Positions 16,738-25,056 of a stretch of DNA of 64,000 nt are shown here, piece after piece. The position numbers were made by a program, and so were the translations under genes. The stretch's first letter is position 1. Each line of letters opens with the position of its first letter. Origin of the DNA: Chitinophaga pinensis (GTDB lineage Bacteria > Bacteroidota > Bacteroidia > Chitinophagales > Chitinophagaceae). Location: positions 62,001 to 126,000 of the forward strand of contig NZ_VOHS01000014.1 of assembly GCF_007896845.1 (NCBI RefSeq), in the 5' to 3' direction. The notes beneath the pieces are model-generated. The model had not been told where the DNA came from, did no database searches, and was given only the letters and a program-made list of their open reading frames with translations.

Positions 16738-16821
16738 AAAGTAGATACGAACGATTATTTCATCTTTAAATTAAGCTGCTGTTTCCTGCTATTGGCGGGA
16801 GGCAGGTCAGAATTGTACGTT

Positions 16822-18465
16822 ATGGAAAATTCTTTTGTAATAGGTGTCGATTTTGGTACCGATTCGGTGCGCTCTCTCGTTGTAAATACACAGACCGGAC
16901 AGGAAGCCGGCAGTGCCGTGCACTATTACCCCCGCTGGCAGAAAGGATTGTACTGTGATCCGGCAACCCAGCAATACAGGCAGCATCCGCTGGATTATCT
17001 TGAAGGGCTTGAACATAGTATCCGTGAGGCATTACAGCAATGTCCTCCGGGCACGGCTGCCCTTGTAAAAGGGATCGCTGTGGATACTACCGGTTCTACG
17101 CCGGGTCCGGTAGATGAAACCGGTACGCCGCTGGCTTTAGTACCCGGATTTGAAGAGAATCCCAATGCCATGTTCGTACTCTGGAAAGATCATACAGCTA
17201 ATAAAGAGGCCGCCCTGATCAACGAAATCGCACATAGCAATGGAATGGACTATACGCAGTACAGTGGCGGTATCTACAGCAGTGAATGGTATTGGGCCAA
17301 GATATTGCATGTTATTACAGCAGATGATGCCGTGCGTGAAAAGGCTGCTTCATGGGTAGAGCATTGCGACTGGATCCCGGCTGTACTCACAGGAAATAAA
17401 AGCCTCAGCACCTTGTTACGCAGTCGTTGTGCAGCCGGTCATAAAGCCATGTGGCACGCCTCATGGGGTGGATTACCTCCCCGTACATTCCTCGAAAAAT
17501 TGAGTCCGGCACTCACAAAATACGATCAGACATATACCGATACCGTTGAAGCGACCGTTCCTGCCGGTACTATCAGTGCCGCATGGGCTGCAAAACTTGG
17601 TCTGCCGGAAGATGTAGTCATCGGTACCGGCGCATTTGACGCCCATATGGGCGCTGTAGGCGGCGGTATTCAGTCCTACTCCCTCTGTAAAGTAATCGGT
17701 ACCAGCACCTGCGATATTCTCGTGGCTCCTATGGAGGAGGCAGGGCATCTGTTTGTGAAAGGTATCTGCGGACAGGTAGATGGTTCGGTAATACCGGGTA
17801 TGCTCGGACTGGAAGCGGGACAATCTGCCTACGGTGACGTATTTGCGTGGCTGCGCAAACTGATTATGGGACCGATGTACGCGCTCTTACCTGATGAGAA
17901 AGATAAACTGGCCGAAGCAGAAGGGAAGTTACTGGGCTATCTCTCCGCACAGGCGCAGCAATTGCCGCTGAAGGACAACGATCCGCTGGCACTCGACTGG
18001 TTTAATGGTCGTCGTACCCCGGACGCTAATCATACGCTGAAAAGCACCATTACAGGTTTACACCTTGGTATAGACGCTGTACAGGTGTTCAAAGCACTGG
18101 TAGAAGCAACTGCTTTCGGCGCACAAAGTATCGCAGAGCGTTTCCAGAAAGAAGGTATTGCGATCAATGAAGTAATTGCACTGGGTGGCGTGGCCAAGAA
18201 ATCAGGGTATGCCATGCAGGTACTCGCAGACGTGATGAACCGTCCGATCCGCATTGTGAACAGCGAGAATGCATGTGCACTGGGTGCTGCTATGTTTGCC
18301 GCTGTAGCAGCGGGTGTATATGCAGACATTGATCAGGCACAGCAGGCAATGACGTCAGGATTTGAAACCACCTGGCAGCCGCGCGCAGAGAATGTTGCTT
18401 ATTACGCTGCCCGTTATCGCAAATTTCAGGAACTGGGCGCTATCACCGAAAAATTATACGTATGA
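16822..18465 (+). CDS. araB: Ribulokinase
   Basis: AraB phosphorylates L-ribulose to L-ribulose 5-phosphate in arabinose catabolism. The 547 aa match the family length. The FGGY-kinase fold is evident: FVIGVDFGTDSVRS at the N-terminus (ATP phosphate-binding), DTTGSTPGPVD, VIGTGAFDAHMGAVGGG and the C-terminal ALGGVAKKSGYAMQVLADVMNRPI followed by ALGAAMFAAVAAG. The start at 16822 (MENSFVIGVD) is set by homology; the open frame upstream passes through the AraR operator. The stop overlaps the araD start by four bases (ATGA), indicating translational coupling. Regulation is probably by AraR. Confidence 0.96.
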   Translation: MENSFVIGVDFGTDSVRSLVVNTQTGQEAGSAVHYYPRWQKGLYCDPATQQYRQHPLDYLEGLEHSIREALQQCPPGTAALVKGIAVDTTGSTPGPVDETGTPLALVPGFEENPNAMFVLWKDHTANKEAALINEIAHSNGMDYTQYSGGIYSSEWYWAKILHVITADDAVREKAASWVEHCDWIPAVLTGNKSLSTLLRSRCAAGHKAMWHASWGGLPPRTFLEKLSPALTKYDQTYTDTVEATVPAGTISAAWAAKLGLPEDVVIGTGAFDAHMGAVGGGIQSYSLCKVIGTSTCDILVAPMEEAGHLFVKGICGQVDGSVIPGMLGLEAGQSAYGDVFAWLRKLIMGPMYALLPDEKDKLAEAEGKLLGYLSAQAQQLPLKDNDPLALDWFNGRRTPDANHTLKSTITGLHLGIDAVQVFKALVEATAFGAQSIAERFQKEGIAINEVIALGGVAKKSGYAMQVLADVMNRPIRIVNSENACALGAAMFAAVAAGVYADIDQAQQAMTSGFETTWQPRAENVAYYAARYRKFQELGAITEKLYV

Positions 18466-19163
18466 GCAAGCAATATCAAAGCATAAAAGAGCAGGCTTAC
18501 GAAGCCAATATGCAATTGCCTGCACTTGGACTGGTACTCTTTACTTTCGGAAATGTAAGTGTAGCAGACCGTGCCGCCGGCGTATTTGCCATAAAACCCA
18601 GTGGCGTGCCTTATGTGCAGTTGTCACCGGATCAGATGGTGATCGTTGACTTTGACGGTAACACCGTTGAAGGGAACGGTCGTCCGTCCTCAGATACCAA
18701 AACCCACGCAGTATTATACAAACACTGGGAAGATATCGGCGGCATCGTACATACACATTCCACTTACGCAACTGCCTGGGCACAGGCACAGCGTGACATT
18801 CCCGTATACGGTACCACACATGCAGATCATCTCACGGCAGACGTGCCTTGTGCAGCGCCTATGAGTGATGAAATGATTAAAGGTAATTATGAATACCAGA
18901 CCGGTTTTCAGATCATGCAATGCCTACAGGAAAGAGGTCTTTCCCATAAGGATGTAGAGATGCTGCTGGTGGGTAATCATGCACCTTTCACGTGGGGCAA
19001 AACAGCTGATAAAGCTGTCTACAATGCAGCAGTGCTCGAAGAAGTAGCACGTATGGCTTTTCTGACGGAAAGCATCCGTCCGGAATGTCCGAAGTTGAAA
19101 GAGGCACTGATTAAAAAACATTTTGAACGCAAACACGGGCCCGATGCCTATTACGGACAATAG
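18462..19163 (+). CDS. araD: L-ribulose-5-phosphate 4-epimerase
   Basis: AraD converts L-ribulose 5-phosphate to D-xylulose 5-phosphate, feeding the pentose phosphate pathway. This 233-aa class II aldolase-fold protein shows the zinc ligands His97 and His99 (VHTHSTYA) and His173 (GNHAPFTWG), plus phosphate-binding NVSV (31-34) and SSD (76-78). GTTHADHL (117-124) is also typical. It overlaps araB by four bases and precedes araA by 30 bp. The order araB-araD-araA matches Bacteroidota arabinose operons. Confidence 0.96.
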   Translation: MSKQYQSIKEQAYEANMQLPALGLVLFTFGNVSVADRAAGVFAIKPSGVPYVQLSPDQMVIVDFDGNTVEGNGRPSSDTKTHAVLYKHWEDIGGIVHTHSTYATAWAQAQRDIPVYGTTHADHLTADVPCAAPMSDEMIKGNYEYQTGFQIMQCLQERGLSHKDVEMLLVGNHAPFTWGKTADKAVYNAAVLEEVARMAFLTESIRPECPKLKEALIKKHFERKHGPDAYYGQ

Positions 19164-19193
19164 CGCAGGTCATCACCTATAAATTCCAACAGC

Positions 19194-20699
19194 ATGATAC
19201 AGTTGAAGCAATTTGAAGCCTGGTTCATCACAGGCAGTCAGCATCTTTACGGAGAAGAAACATTAAAGCAGGTAGCAGCGCATGCTGAAAAGATTGCGCA
19301 GTCACTGAGCAATGACGCCAATATACCAGTACGCATCGTCTTTAAACCAGTCGTAAAGACACCTGATGAGATCTATCGCATTTGTCAGGAAGCGAATACC
19401 GCACCTGATTGTATCGGGGTGATTGCATGGATGCATACCTTTTCTCCTGCTAAAATGTGGATTGGCGGACTGAAAATATTACAACGTCCACTGTTGCATC
19501 TGCATACCCAGTTTAACCGTGACATTCCGTGGGGAGAGATTGATATGGACTTCATGAATCTGAATCAATCTGCGCATGGTGACCGCGAGTTTGGTTTCAT
19601 GATGTCAAGGATGCGTATGGACCGTAAAGTGGTGGCAGGTCATTGGCAGGACCCGGATGTAGTAGCAGAAATCGGTGTATGGTTGCGCGCCGCAGCTGGT
19701 TGGTTTGACTGGCAGGGCGCCCGCTTTGCCCGTATAGGCGATAATATGAGACAAGTAGCTGTTACCGAAGGCGATAAAGTGGAAGCAGAACTGCAGTTCG
19801 GCTACTCCGTTAATGGCTATGGTATCGGCGATGTCGTAAAATATATCAAAGCCATCAGCGATGCAGCTATCGGTAAACTGGTACAGGAATATCAGGATAC
19901 CTATACACTGGCCGCCGGCTTACAAAAGAACGGCGCCCAGCATGCCTCCCTGCTAGAAGCAGCACGTATTGAACTCGGACTGCGTGCTTTTCTGGAAGAA
20001 GGTAAATTCAAAGGATTTACAGACACCTTCGAAGACCTGCATGGCATGGAACAGCTGCCGGGGATCGCTGTACAACGTCTGATGGCAGATGGCTATGGTT
20101 TTGGCGGAGAAGGCGACTGGAAGACGGCTGCATTGGTGCGGGCGATGAAAGTAATGGGAAGCGGTCTGCCGGGAGGTAACTCTTTCATGGAAGACTATAC
20201 TTATCATTTTGATCCGGATAACAGATTGGTATTAGGTGCGCATATGTTGGAAATCTGTTCTTCTATTGCGGCTGATAAGGCGTCCTGCGAGATCCATCCT
20301 TTGGGTATTGGTGGTAAAGCGGATCCGGTGAGACTGGTGTTTAATGTTGCCGGCGGACCGGCGATTAACGCTTCTGTGATTGATATGGGGAATCGGTTCA
20401 GATTGTTGGTGAATGAAGTGGAGGCCGTTGCGCCATTGCATGAATTGCCGAAGCTGCCAGTGGCGAGGGTGTTGTGGAAGCCGTATCCGGATATGCGTAC
20501 GGGTTGTGCGGCGTGGATACAGGCGGGTGGTGCGCATCATACATGTTATAGCCAGAATCTGGGCGCTGCGCATATGCAGGATTTTGCGGACATGGCGGGG
20601 ATTGAGTATGTGAAGATTGGCAAGCAGACGGACTTGTATCAGTTCCGGAACGAGTTGCGGTGGAATGATGCGTTTTATCTGATGAAAGGTTTTAAGTAA
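19194..20699 (+). CDS. araA: L-arabinose isomerase
   Basis: AraA interconverts L-arabinose and L-ribulose, the first step of the pathway. The 501 aa match the family. Conserved segments include [15 protein letters not shown] at the N-terminus, [16 protein letters not shown], the catalytic-glutamate region [29 protein letters not shown] and the His of GAHHTCYSQ. It is the last gene of the operon; a strong terminator follows at 20749-20784. From about 20400 to the stop, third codon positions become strongly G-biased (54 G, 8 C of 99 codons), unlike the start of the gene, although the protein stays well conserved. Confidence 0.97.
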   Translation: MIQLKQFEAWFITGSQHLYGEETLKQVAAHAEKIAQSLSNDANIPVRIVFKPVVKTPDEIYRICQEANTAPDCIGVIAWMHTFSPAKMWIGGLKILQRPLLHLHTQFNRDIPWGEIDMDFMNLNQSAHGDREFGFMMSRMRMDRKVVAGHWQDPDVVAEIGVWLRAAAGWFDWQGARFARIGDNMRQVAVTEGDKVEAELQFGYSVNGYGIGDVVKYIKAISDAAIGKLVQEYQDTYTLAAGLQKNGAQHASLLEAARIELGLRAFLEEGKFKGFTDTFEDLHGMEQLPGIAVQRLMADGYGFGGEGDWKTAALVRAMKVMGSGLPGGNSFMEDYTYHFDPDNRLVLGAHMLEICSSIAADKASCEIHPLGIGGKADPVRLVFNVAGGPAINASVIDMGNRFRLLVNEVEAVAPLHELPKLPVARVLWKPYPDMRTGCAAWIQAGGAHHTCYSQNLGAAHMQDFADMAGIEYVKIGKQTDLYQFRNELRWNDAFYLMKGFK

Positions 20700-20748
20700 T
20701 TATAGATCGATAGGCTGAATAAGCCAATGATGACGTGGAATATCAATC

Positions 20749-20784
20749 GCCGGTCCGTTTCGTACGGACCGGCTTTTTATTTTT
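20749..20784 (+). terminator. Terminator of the araBDA operon
   Basis: GCCGGTCCGT (20749-20758) and ACGGACCGGC (20764-20773) form a perfect 10-bp stem with a 5-nt loop, followed by TTTTTATTTTT. It is 50 bp after the araA stop. Confidence 0.9.
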
Positions 20785-20799
20785 AAGTCGGTTTTGATT

Positions 20800-20920
20800 G
20801 CTTTTTGCTCTGGAAGTCAGGTTTGCTGCGGGTTTGTTTTAACCGCTTCTTGCACTGGAAGTTGGTTGGCTGTGGGTTTGCTTTAACCGCTTTTTTCTCT
20901 GGAAGTCGGCTTGCTGCGGG
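20800..20920 (+). repeat. Three imperfect 44-45-nt direct repeats
   Basis: Units start at 20800, 20845 and 20889. Each reads GCTTnTTnCnCTGGAAGT, then a G/T-rich part ending CTGnGGGTT(TG), then TTTAACC before the next unit. They are not gene-like and have no unique spacers. They run directly into the structured element at 20918-21066. Confidence 0.8.
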
Positions 20921-21066
20921 TTGAGATGGGACGGCGGGCTGACGCCCTTTTTCGAGGTGTGCTATTGGGCGTTGGGGGGCGGGTCAGGCGGTGGGATCGT
21001 TGATGGGGATTTTGTTGGGCGGTCAGGCTCTCAAAGGGCTAAGGCCCTTTGTCTCCATCTCAACCC
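20918..21066 (+). repeat. Structured intergenic element, copy A
   Basis: A 149-nt unit closed by long inverted arms: GGGTTGAGATGG-GAC (20918-20932) pairs with GTC-T-CCATCTCAACCC (21051-21066), leaving one unpaired T. Inside the arms come GGCTGAC on the left and TAAGGCC on the right, then an inner stem GCCCTTT/AAAGGGC, then a G-rich apex (TTGGGCGTTGGGGGG and on). A second unit at 49424-49585 shares the conserved blocks and layout while its stems differ in sequence. Whether it acts as DNA or RNA is unknown. Confidence 0.65.
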
Positions 21067-21145
21067 CTCCGCTAATAGAGACAGCTGTTTTAGTAAGATT
21101 GGGTCGTAATTAATGAGCTGTAATCGATCTTGTAGTTTTAAATGC
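21067..21145. other. Short spacer between repeat blocks
   Basis: Seventy-nine bases of AT-richer DNA link the structured element to the 67-nt repeats. No promoter, gene or hairpin was recognised. Confidence 0.4.
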
Positions 21146-21348
21146 GTAGTTTTTGCTTACTCACTTGCTTTGATAGTTCATAGACACACTATCCCCTTAA
21201 TTGTACAAATTTGTAGTTTTTGTTTACTCATTTGCTTTGATAGTTCATAGGCACACTATCTCCCTTAATTGTACAAATTTGTAGTTTTCGCTTACTCATT
21301 TGTCTTGATAGTTCATGCAGGCACTATCTCCCCAATTGTCTACAAATG
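21146..21348. repeat. Three tandem 67-68-nt repeats
   Basis: Units begin at 21146, 21213 and 21281. Each contains GTAGTTTTnGnTTACTCA, TTGnTTTGATAGTTCAT, a short variable part and ACTATC, then CCTTAATTGTACAAAT. Within each unit GATAGT and ACTATC form an inverted pair around about 10 nt, so each could fold as a small hairpin. The block lies 17 bp beyond the stop of the minus-strand hydrolase gene at 21365. Confidence 0.85.
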
Positions 21349-21364
21349 CTTAATTCCTGATTTT

Positions 21365-21907
21365 TTACAGCGTTTGCCAGTTTCTTACCAGTTCCGTTAG
21401 AAGTGTTTGTCCGATTGGCCAGTCTCCGAGGTTAGAGTCGGCGTTGATGTGGCCTTTTTCGCCGGCATTGACGAAACGGCTTCCCCATGCGTTGGCAAAA
21501 GAGCGGGAGCGTTCCAGTGTGGCATACTGATCATTGGTGCTGGATACCACAATGCTTTTGAAGGGTAATGCAGACATAGGAATGGGAGCGAAGCCGTGTG
21601 CTTCTTCCGGGAATCCGGGTCTTTCTGCATCCGCGGGAGCGACAAGTAAGGCTCCTTTGATACTGAGTTTTGTGTGTTGTGCCCAATGGGCGAGTGCGAT
21701 GCAGCCCAGACTATGGGCGGCAATGACAACGTCCGGACCGGCGGCAGCAACCGCTTCTTCGATTGTCTGTATCCACTCTGTCATTTCCGGCGTGTCCCAA
21801 TTCTGCTGATCAATACGTTTGTAGCCGGGATTGTGTTCCCAGATCGTTTGCCAATGTAATGGCCCTGAACCATGTAAACCTGGTGCAGTCAGTACGTTAA
21901 CTTCCAT
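21365..21907 (-). CDS. RBBP9/YdeN-family alpha/beta hydrolase
   Basis: This 180-aa small serine hydrolase has the compact RBBP9 fold. The triad is visible: Ser66 in AAHSLGCI, Asp126 in SSTNDQYAT and His153 in EKGHINADSNLGDWPIG. The N-terminus LTAPGLHGSGPLHWQTIWE is typical. Family members are probable esterases or peptidases whose substrates are not known. It is a monocistronic minus-strand gene in front of a repeat-rich region and 101 bp downstream of queG, which is read in the same direction. Confidence 0.9.
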   Translation of the reverse strand: MEVNVLTAPGLHGSGPLHWQTIWEHNPGYKRIDQQNWDTPEMTEWIQTIEEAVAAAGPDVVIAAHSLGCIALAHWAQHTKLSIKGALLVAPADAERPGFPEEAHGFAPIPMSALPFKSIVVSSTNDQYATLERSRSFANAWGSRFVNAGEKGHINADSNLGDWPIGQTLLTELVRNWQTL

Positions 21908-22008
21908 AAATAACCCTTTTTTAAAATACTCCCTTTAGCAAGACAGATGATGGTATAATTGGCATAGCGTCCAACAATGTACAAAAAAGGAATAGCAATG
22001 CAAATGGC

Positions 22009-22935
22009 TCAACCGTTAATGAAACGCAAATTTCTGCGGATGCCCGCATATTTCGATCGCTTCATGGGAGAGCGGCGGAATATTCTCCGGAATTCTTCTT
22101 CGGTCAGTTCCTCCCAGTCTTTGGTGGAGAGGTTAAGGATCTCCGGGATGGGAGTGAATTCGGCTGTTTTATTAGGTTTGGAAAAACGATTCCATGGACA
22201 GACGTCCTGACAGGCGTCGCAGCCAAACATCCAGTTATCAAACTGTCCCTGCATGTTGTCCGGGATCAGCAATTCTTTCAATTCGATGGTAAAATAGGAG
22301 ATACAACGGCTGCCGTCTACCACGCCCGGTTCGACAAGTGCGCCGGTAGGACATGCATCCAGACAGCGGGTGCAGGATCCGCAGAAATCACCTACAGGAC
22401 CATCATATAATAGTTCCAGATCGGTAATGAGTGTGGCTATAAAGAAAAAGGAGCCTGCCTGTTTATGGATCAGGTTACCGTTTTTACCCAGCCAGCCTAA
22501 GCCACTGCGTTGCGCCCAGCTTCTCTCGAGTACGGGGGCAGAATCTACAAAACCTCGTCCGCTTACGGCGCCAAACTCCTCCTGCATTCTGGCCAGCAGG
22601 GTGTTCAGCTTTGCTTTTATAACTTCATGATAGTCATGACCGTAGGCGTATTTGGAGATCTTGGGCGCGTCAGTACGCTGTTGCTCCTGCGGGTAGTAGT
22701 TCAGGAGCAGGGTGATGACGGATTTCGCATTATCGACAAGCTTCCGGGGATCCACTCTTTTGTCGAAGTTGTTTTCCATATAGTGCATGGAGCCGTGCAT
22801 GCCCTTATGCAGCCATTTTTCCAGCCGGCGGGCATCATCATCCAGCTGCATTGCCTGTGCAATGCCACAATGATCGAAACCGAGGTCGGCAGCATGCTTT
22901 TTTATAAAGTCCGTATATTTTCCCCTGAGATCCAT
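22009..22935 (-). CDS. queG: Epoxyqueuosine reductase
   Basis: QueG reduces epoxyqueuosine to queuosine in tRNA, the last step of the pathway, using cobalamin and two 4Fe-4S clusters. The 308 aa contain the N-terminal DUF1730 region ([40 protein letters not shown]), the catalytic-site segment [22 protein letters not shown], and ferredoxin motifs [12 protein letters not shown] and [10 protein letters not shown]. The start at 22935 is the first ATG; only a TTG lies four codons upstream. Family members from some groups carry an extra C-terminal HEAT domain, which is absent here. It probably stands alone. Confidence 0.95.
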   Translation of the reverse strand: MDLRGKYTDFIKKHAADLGFDHCGIAQAMQLDDDARRLEKWLHKGMHGSMHYMENNFDKRVDPRKLVDNAKSVITLLLNYYPQEQQRTDAPKISKYAYGHDYHEVIKAKLNTLLARMQEEFGAVSGRGFVDSAPVLERSWAQRSGLGWLGKNGNLIHKQAGSFFFIATLITDLELLYDGPVGDFCGSCTRCLDACPTGALVEPGVVDGSRCISYFTIELKELLIPDNMQGQFDNWMFGCDACQDVCPWNRFSKPNKTAEFTPIPEILNLSTKDWEELTEEEFRRIFRRSPMKRSKYAGIRRNLRFING

Positions 22936-23034
22936 GAGCGGCTGCAAGTTACGGAAAAATAAAAGTATGCTATAGCAAGTGTTGGAATATCAATTTTCCA
23001 TACCTTCAACCTCAAATAATCCTTATATCCTTAT

Positions 23035-25053
23035 ATGTGTAGCAGATCTATTGTATTCCCCCTGCACCTTATAGTAGGTTGCCTTATCTCTTGTACAGCA
23101 TTCTCACAATCGAAAGTTAAATTCGGAAAGATCACACCGGAAGATTTTAAACCCACATCGTTCGAGAAGGATACATCAGCCCATGCTGTAGTCATTGCAG
23201 ATGTCGGATCGTCTGAATACGAAGTAGACAGAGACGATCTTAATCTGGTTTTCAGACAGTACAGGCGTATCAGAATCATTGATAAGAATGCCTACGACGA
23301 AGCCACTATCAGAGTTGGCCTCTATCATGTCGGTTCAGCAGAGGAAAAATTACAGAATGTAAAGGCCGTTGCCTATAATCTGGTAGACGGCAAGGTTGTC
23401 GAAACCAAAATGGACAGCAAGAGTATCTTCAACGACAAAGCCAGTAAAACGGTGAACATTAAAAAGTTTACCATTCCTGATGTCAAAGAAGGTACTATTG
23501 TCGAGTATTCCTATTCAGTCAGTTCGCCATGGCAGTACCAACTAAGAGGTTGGAATTTTCAGGATGAATATCCGGTGTTACTGAGTGAGTACAGGGTGGA
23601 GATTCCTGAGTTCTATGATTTCGTTTTCCTGAAACAGGACGTTAACGGTCTGCTGAAACACAAAGCAGACATTGACAGGAAAACGTTTAATCTTACCTAT
23701 GAGTCCAGTCCGACTGCTGCAGCCGAGCATTACAGTCTGTCGGCCAATACGGTTAAAAACGTATGGTGGGCCGAAAATGTGCCGGCAGTAAGAGAAGAGA
23801 GTTATACAACATCTCTCTCCAATCATACTACCCGTATCGAGTTTCAGATTGCGGCATTGAAGTTTCCCAACTCTCCTGTAAAGCCGATGATATCCAGCTG
23901 GGAAAAGTTCTCAGAGGAATTGTATAAACATGAAGATTTCGGGGTTGACCTGAGTAAGAATAATGCATACCTCGGCGATGTGGTTGATGGTCTTGTGGCA
24001 GGTTTGAAGGAAGATACCGCCAAAGCGCGCCGTATTTACAATTACGTACGCATGAACTTTACCTGTACAGATCATGATGGTCTGTATCTGAGTAAGCCAT
24101 TGAAAACGGTGTTTACTTCCCATAATGGCAATGAAACAGATATTAACCTGTTGCTGATCGCTATGCTGCGTCGTGCCAAATTGAAAGCGGATCCACTGAT
24201 TCTCAGCACCCGCGATCATGGTGTGACCAACGAAATGTATCCGCTGGCAGCACGCTTTAACTATACAGTCGCCACATTGACAGTAGACACGCTTTCCTAT
24301 TTTCTCGATGCCTCCCTGCCGTATCTTGGATTCGGTCGCCTGAGCTCATCCTGCTATAATGGACATGCCCGTCTCTTACTGGAAGGTACTACGCCTGCGC
24401 CGGTATATCTGAATCCGGATGATCTGCTGGAGCAGAAAACCACTTATGTAATGGTCATGGGTGGCGAAGGCGGTTCACTGAAGGGTAGTTATCAGCAGGT
24501 ACCTACTTATTTTGAATCCTGCTCTATGCGTGCCGGCATAAAAGATAAAGGCAAGGATAACTATTTCAAAGGGCATGAAAAGGACTTCGGTGCAGAGACA
24601 GTTATCAGTGGTGTGGAAGTGGAAGATCTGAATGATAATGAAGTGCCTATAAAGGTGAAATACGACTTTGAAATAAAGCCGGATGAAGCAGGAATGTTGT
24701 ATATCAATCCGCTGTTTAAAGAAGCGACCCTGAAGAATCCTTTCCTGTCTGAAACGCGTTTCTATCCGGTGGAAATGTCATATGTAATAGACGAAACCTA
24801 TACTCTGAATCTGACGATACCGGAAGGCTATACAGTGGAAGAACTGCCAAAATCTTCTGTGGTGAAACTGAATGAATCAGACGGTTTTTTCCAGTATCTG
24901 ATTCAGGCAAATGAAACCGCTATCCAGTTCCGTTCCAGAATCAAGTTGAGCAGAGCGGTATTTGCGCCGGATGAATATACCGAACTACGCAGATTTTATG
25001 ACATGATTGTAAAGAAACAATCAGAACAAATTGTACTGAAAAGAAAAAGTTAA
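23035..25053 (+). CDS. DUF3857 / transglutaminase-like protein with a degenerate active site
   Basis: This 672-aa exported protein has a signal peptide (residues 1-24), an N-terminal DUF3857 domain (about 45-220) and a central transglutaminase-like fold (about 290-430), ending in a DUF3858-like C-terminal domain. The catalytic Cys position reads HNGNETDINLLL, with Glu367 where active relatives have Cys. The His position is Tyr410 (FNYTVATL); only Asp425 (YFLDAS) remains. It therefore looks like a non-catalytic paralogue. It lies three bases before the start of a second DUF3857 gene that keeps its triad, so the pair may work as partners in the periplasm. The substrate is unknown. Confidence 0.9.
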   Translation: MCSRSIVFPLHLIVGCLISCTAFSQSKVKFGKITPEDFKPTSFEKDTSAHAVVIADVGSSEYEVDRDDLNLVFRQYRRIRIIDKNAYDEATIRVGLYHVGSAEEKLQNVKAVAYNLVDGKVVETKMDSKSIFNDKASKTVNIKKFTIPDVKEGTIVEYSYSVSSPWQYQLRGWNFQDEYPVLLSEYRVEIPEFYDFVFLKQDVNGLLKHKADIDRKTFNLTYESSPTAAAEHYSLSANTVKNVWWAENVPAVREESYTTSLSNHTTRIEFQIAALKFPNSPVKPMISSWEKFSEELYKHEDFGVDLSKNNAYLGDVVDGLVAGLKEDTAKARRIYNYVRMNFTCTDHDGLYLSKPLKTVFTSHNGNETDINLLLIAMLRRAKLKADPLILSTRDHGVTNEMYPLAARFNYTVATLTVDTLSYFLDASLPYLGFGRLSSSCYNGHARLLLEGTTPAPVYLNPDDLLEQKTTYVMVMGGEGGSLKGSYQQVPTYFESCSMRAGIKDKGKDNYFKGHEKDFGAETVISGVEVEDLNDNEVPIKVKYDFEIKPDEAGMLYINPLFKEATLKNPFLSETRFYPVEMSYVIDETYTLNLTIPEGYTVEELPKSSVVKLNESDGFFQYLIQANETAIQFRSRIKLSRAVFAPDEYTELRRFYDMIVKKQSEQIVLKRKS

Positions 25054-25056
25054 TCG

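Noticed and set aside
20921..21109. 62-codon plus-strand frame over structured element A
   Set aside because: The Gly/Arg/Ser-rich translation follows from G-rich DNA; the inverted arms explain the sequence better.
21146..21348. Tandem repeats considered as a CRISPR array
   Set aside because: The 67-68-nt units are contiguous without unique spacers, and no cas gene is present.
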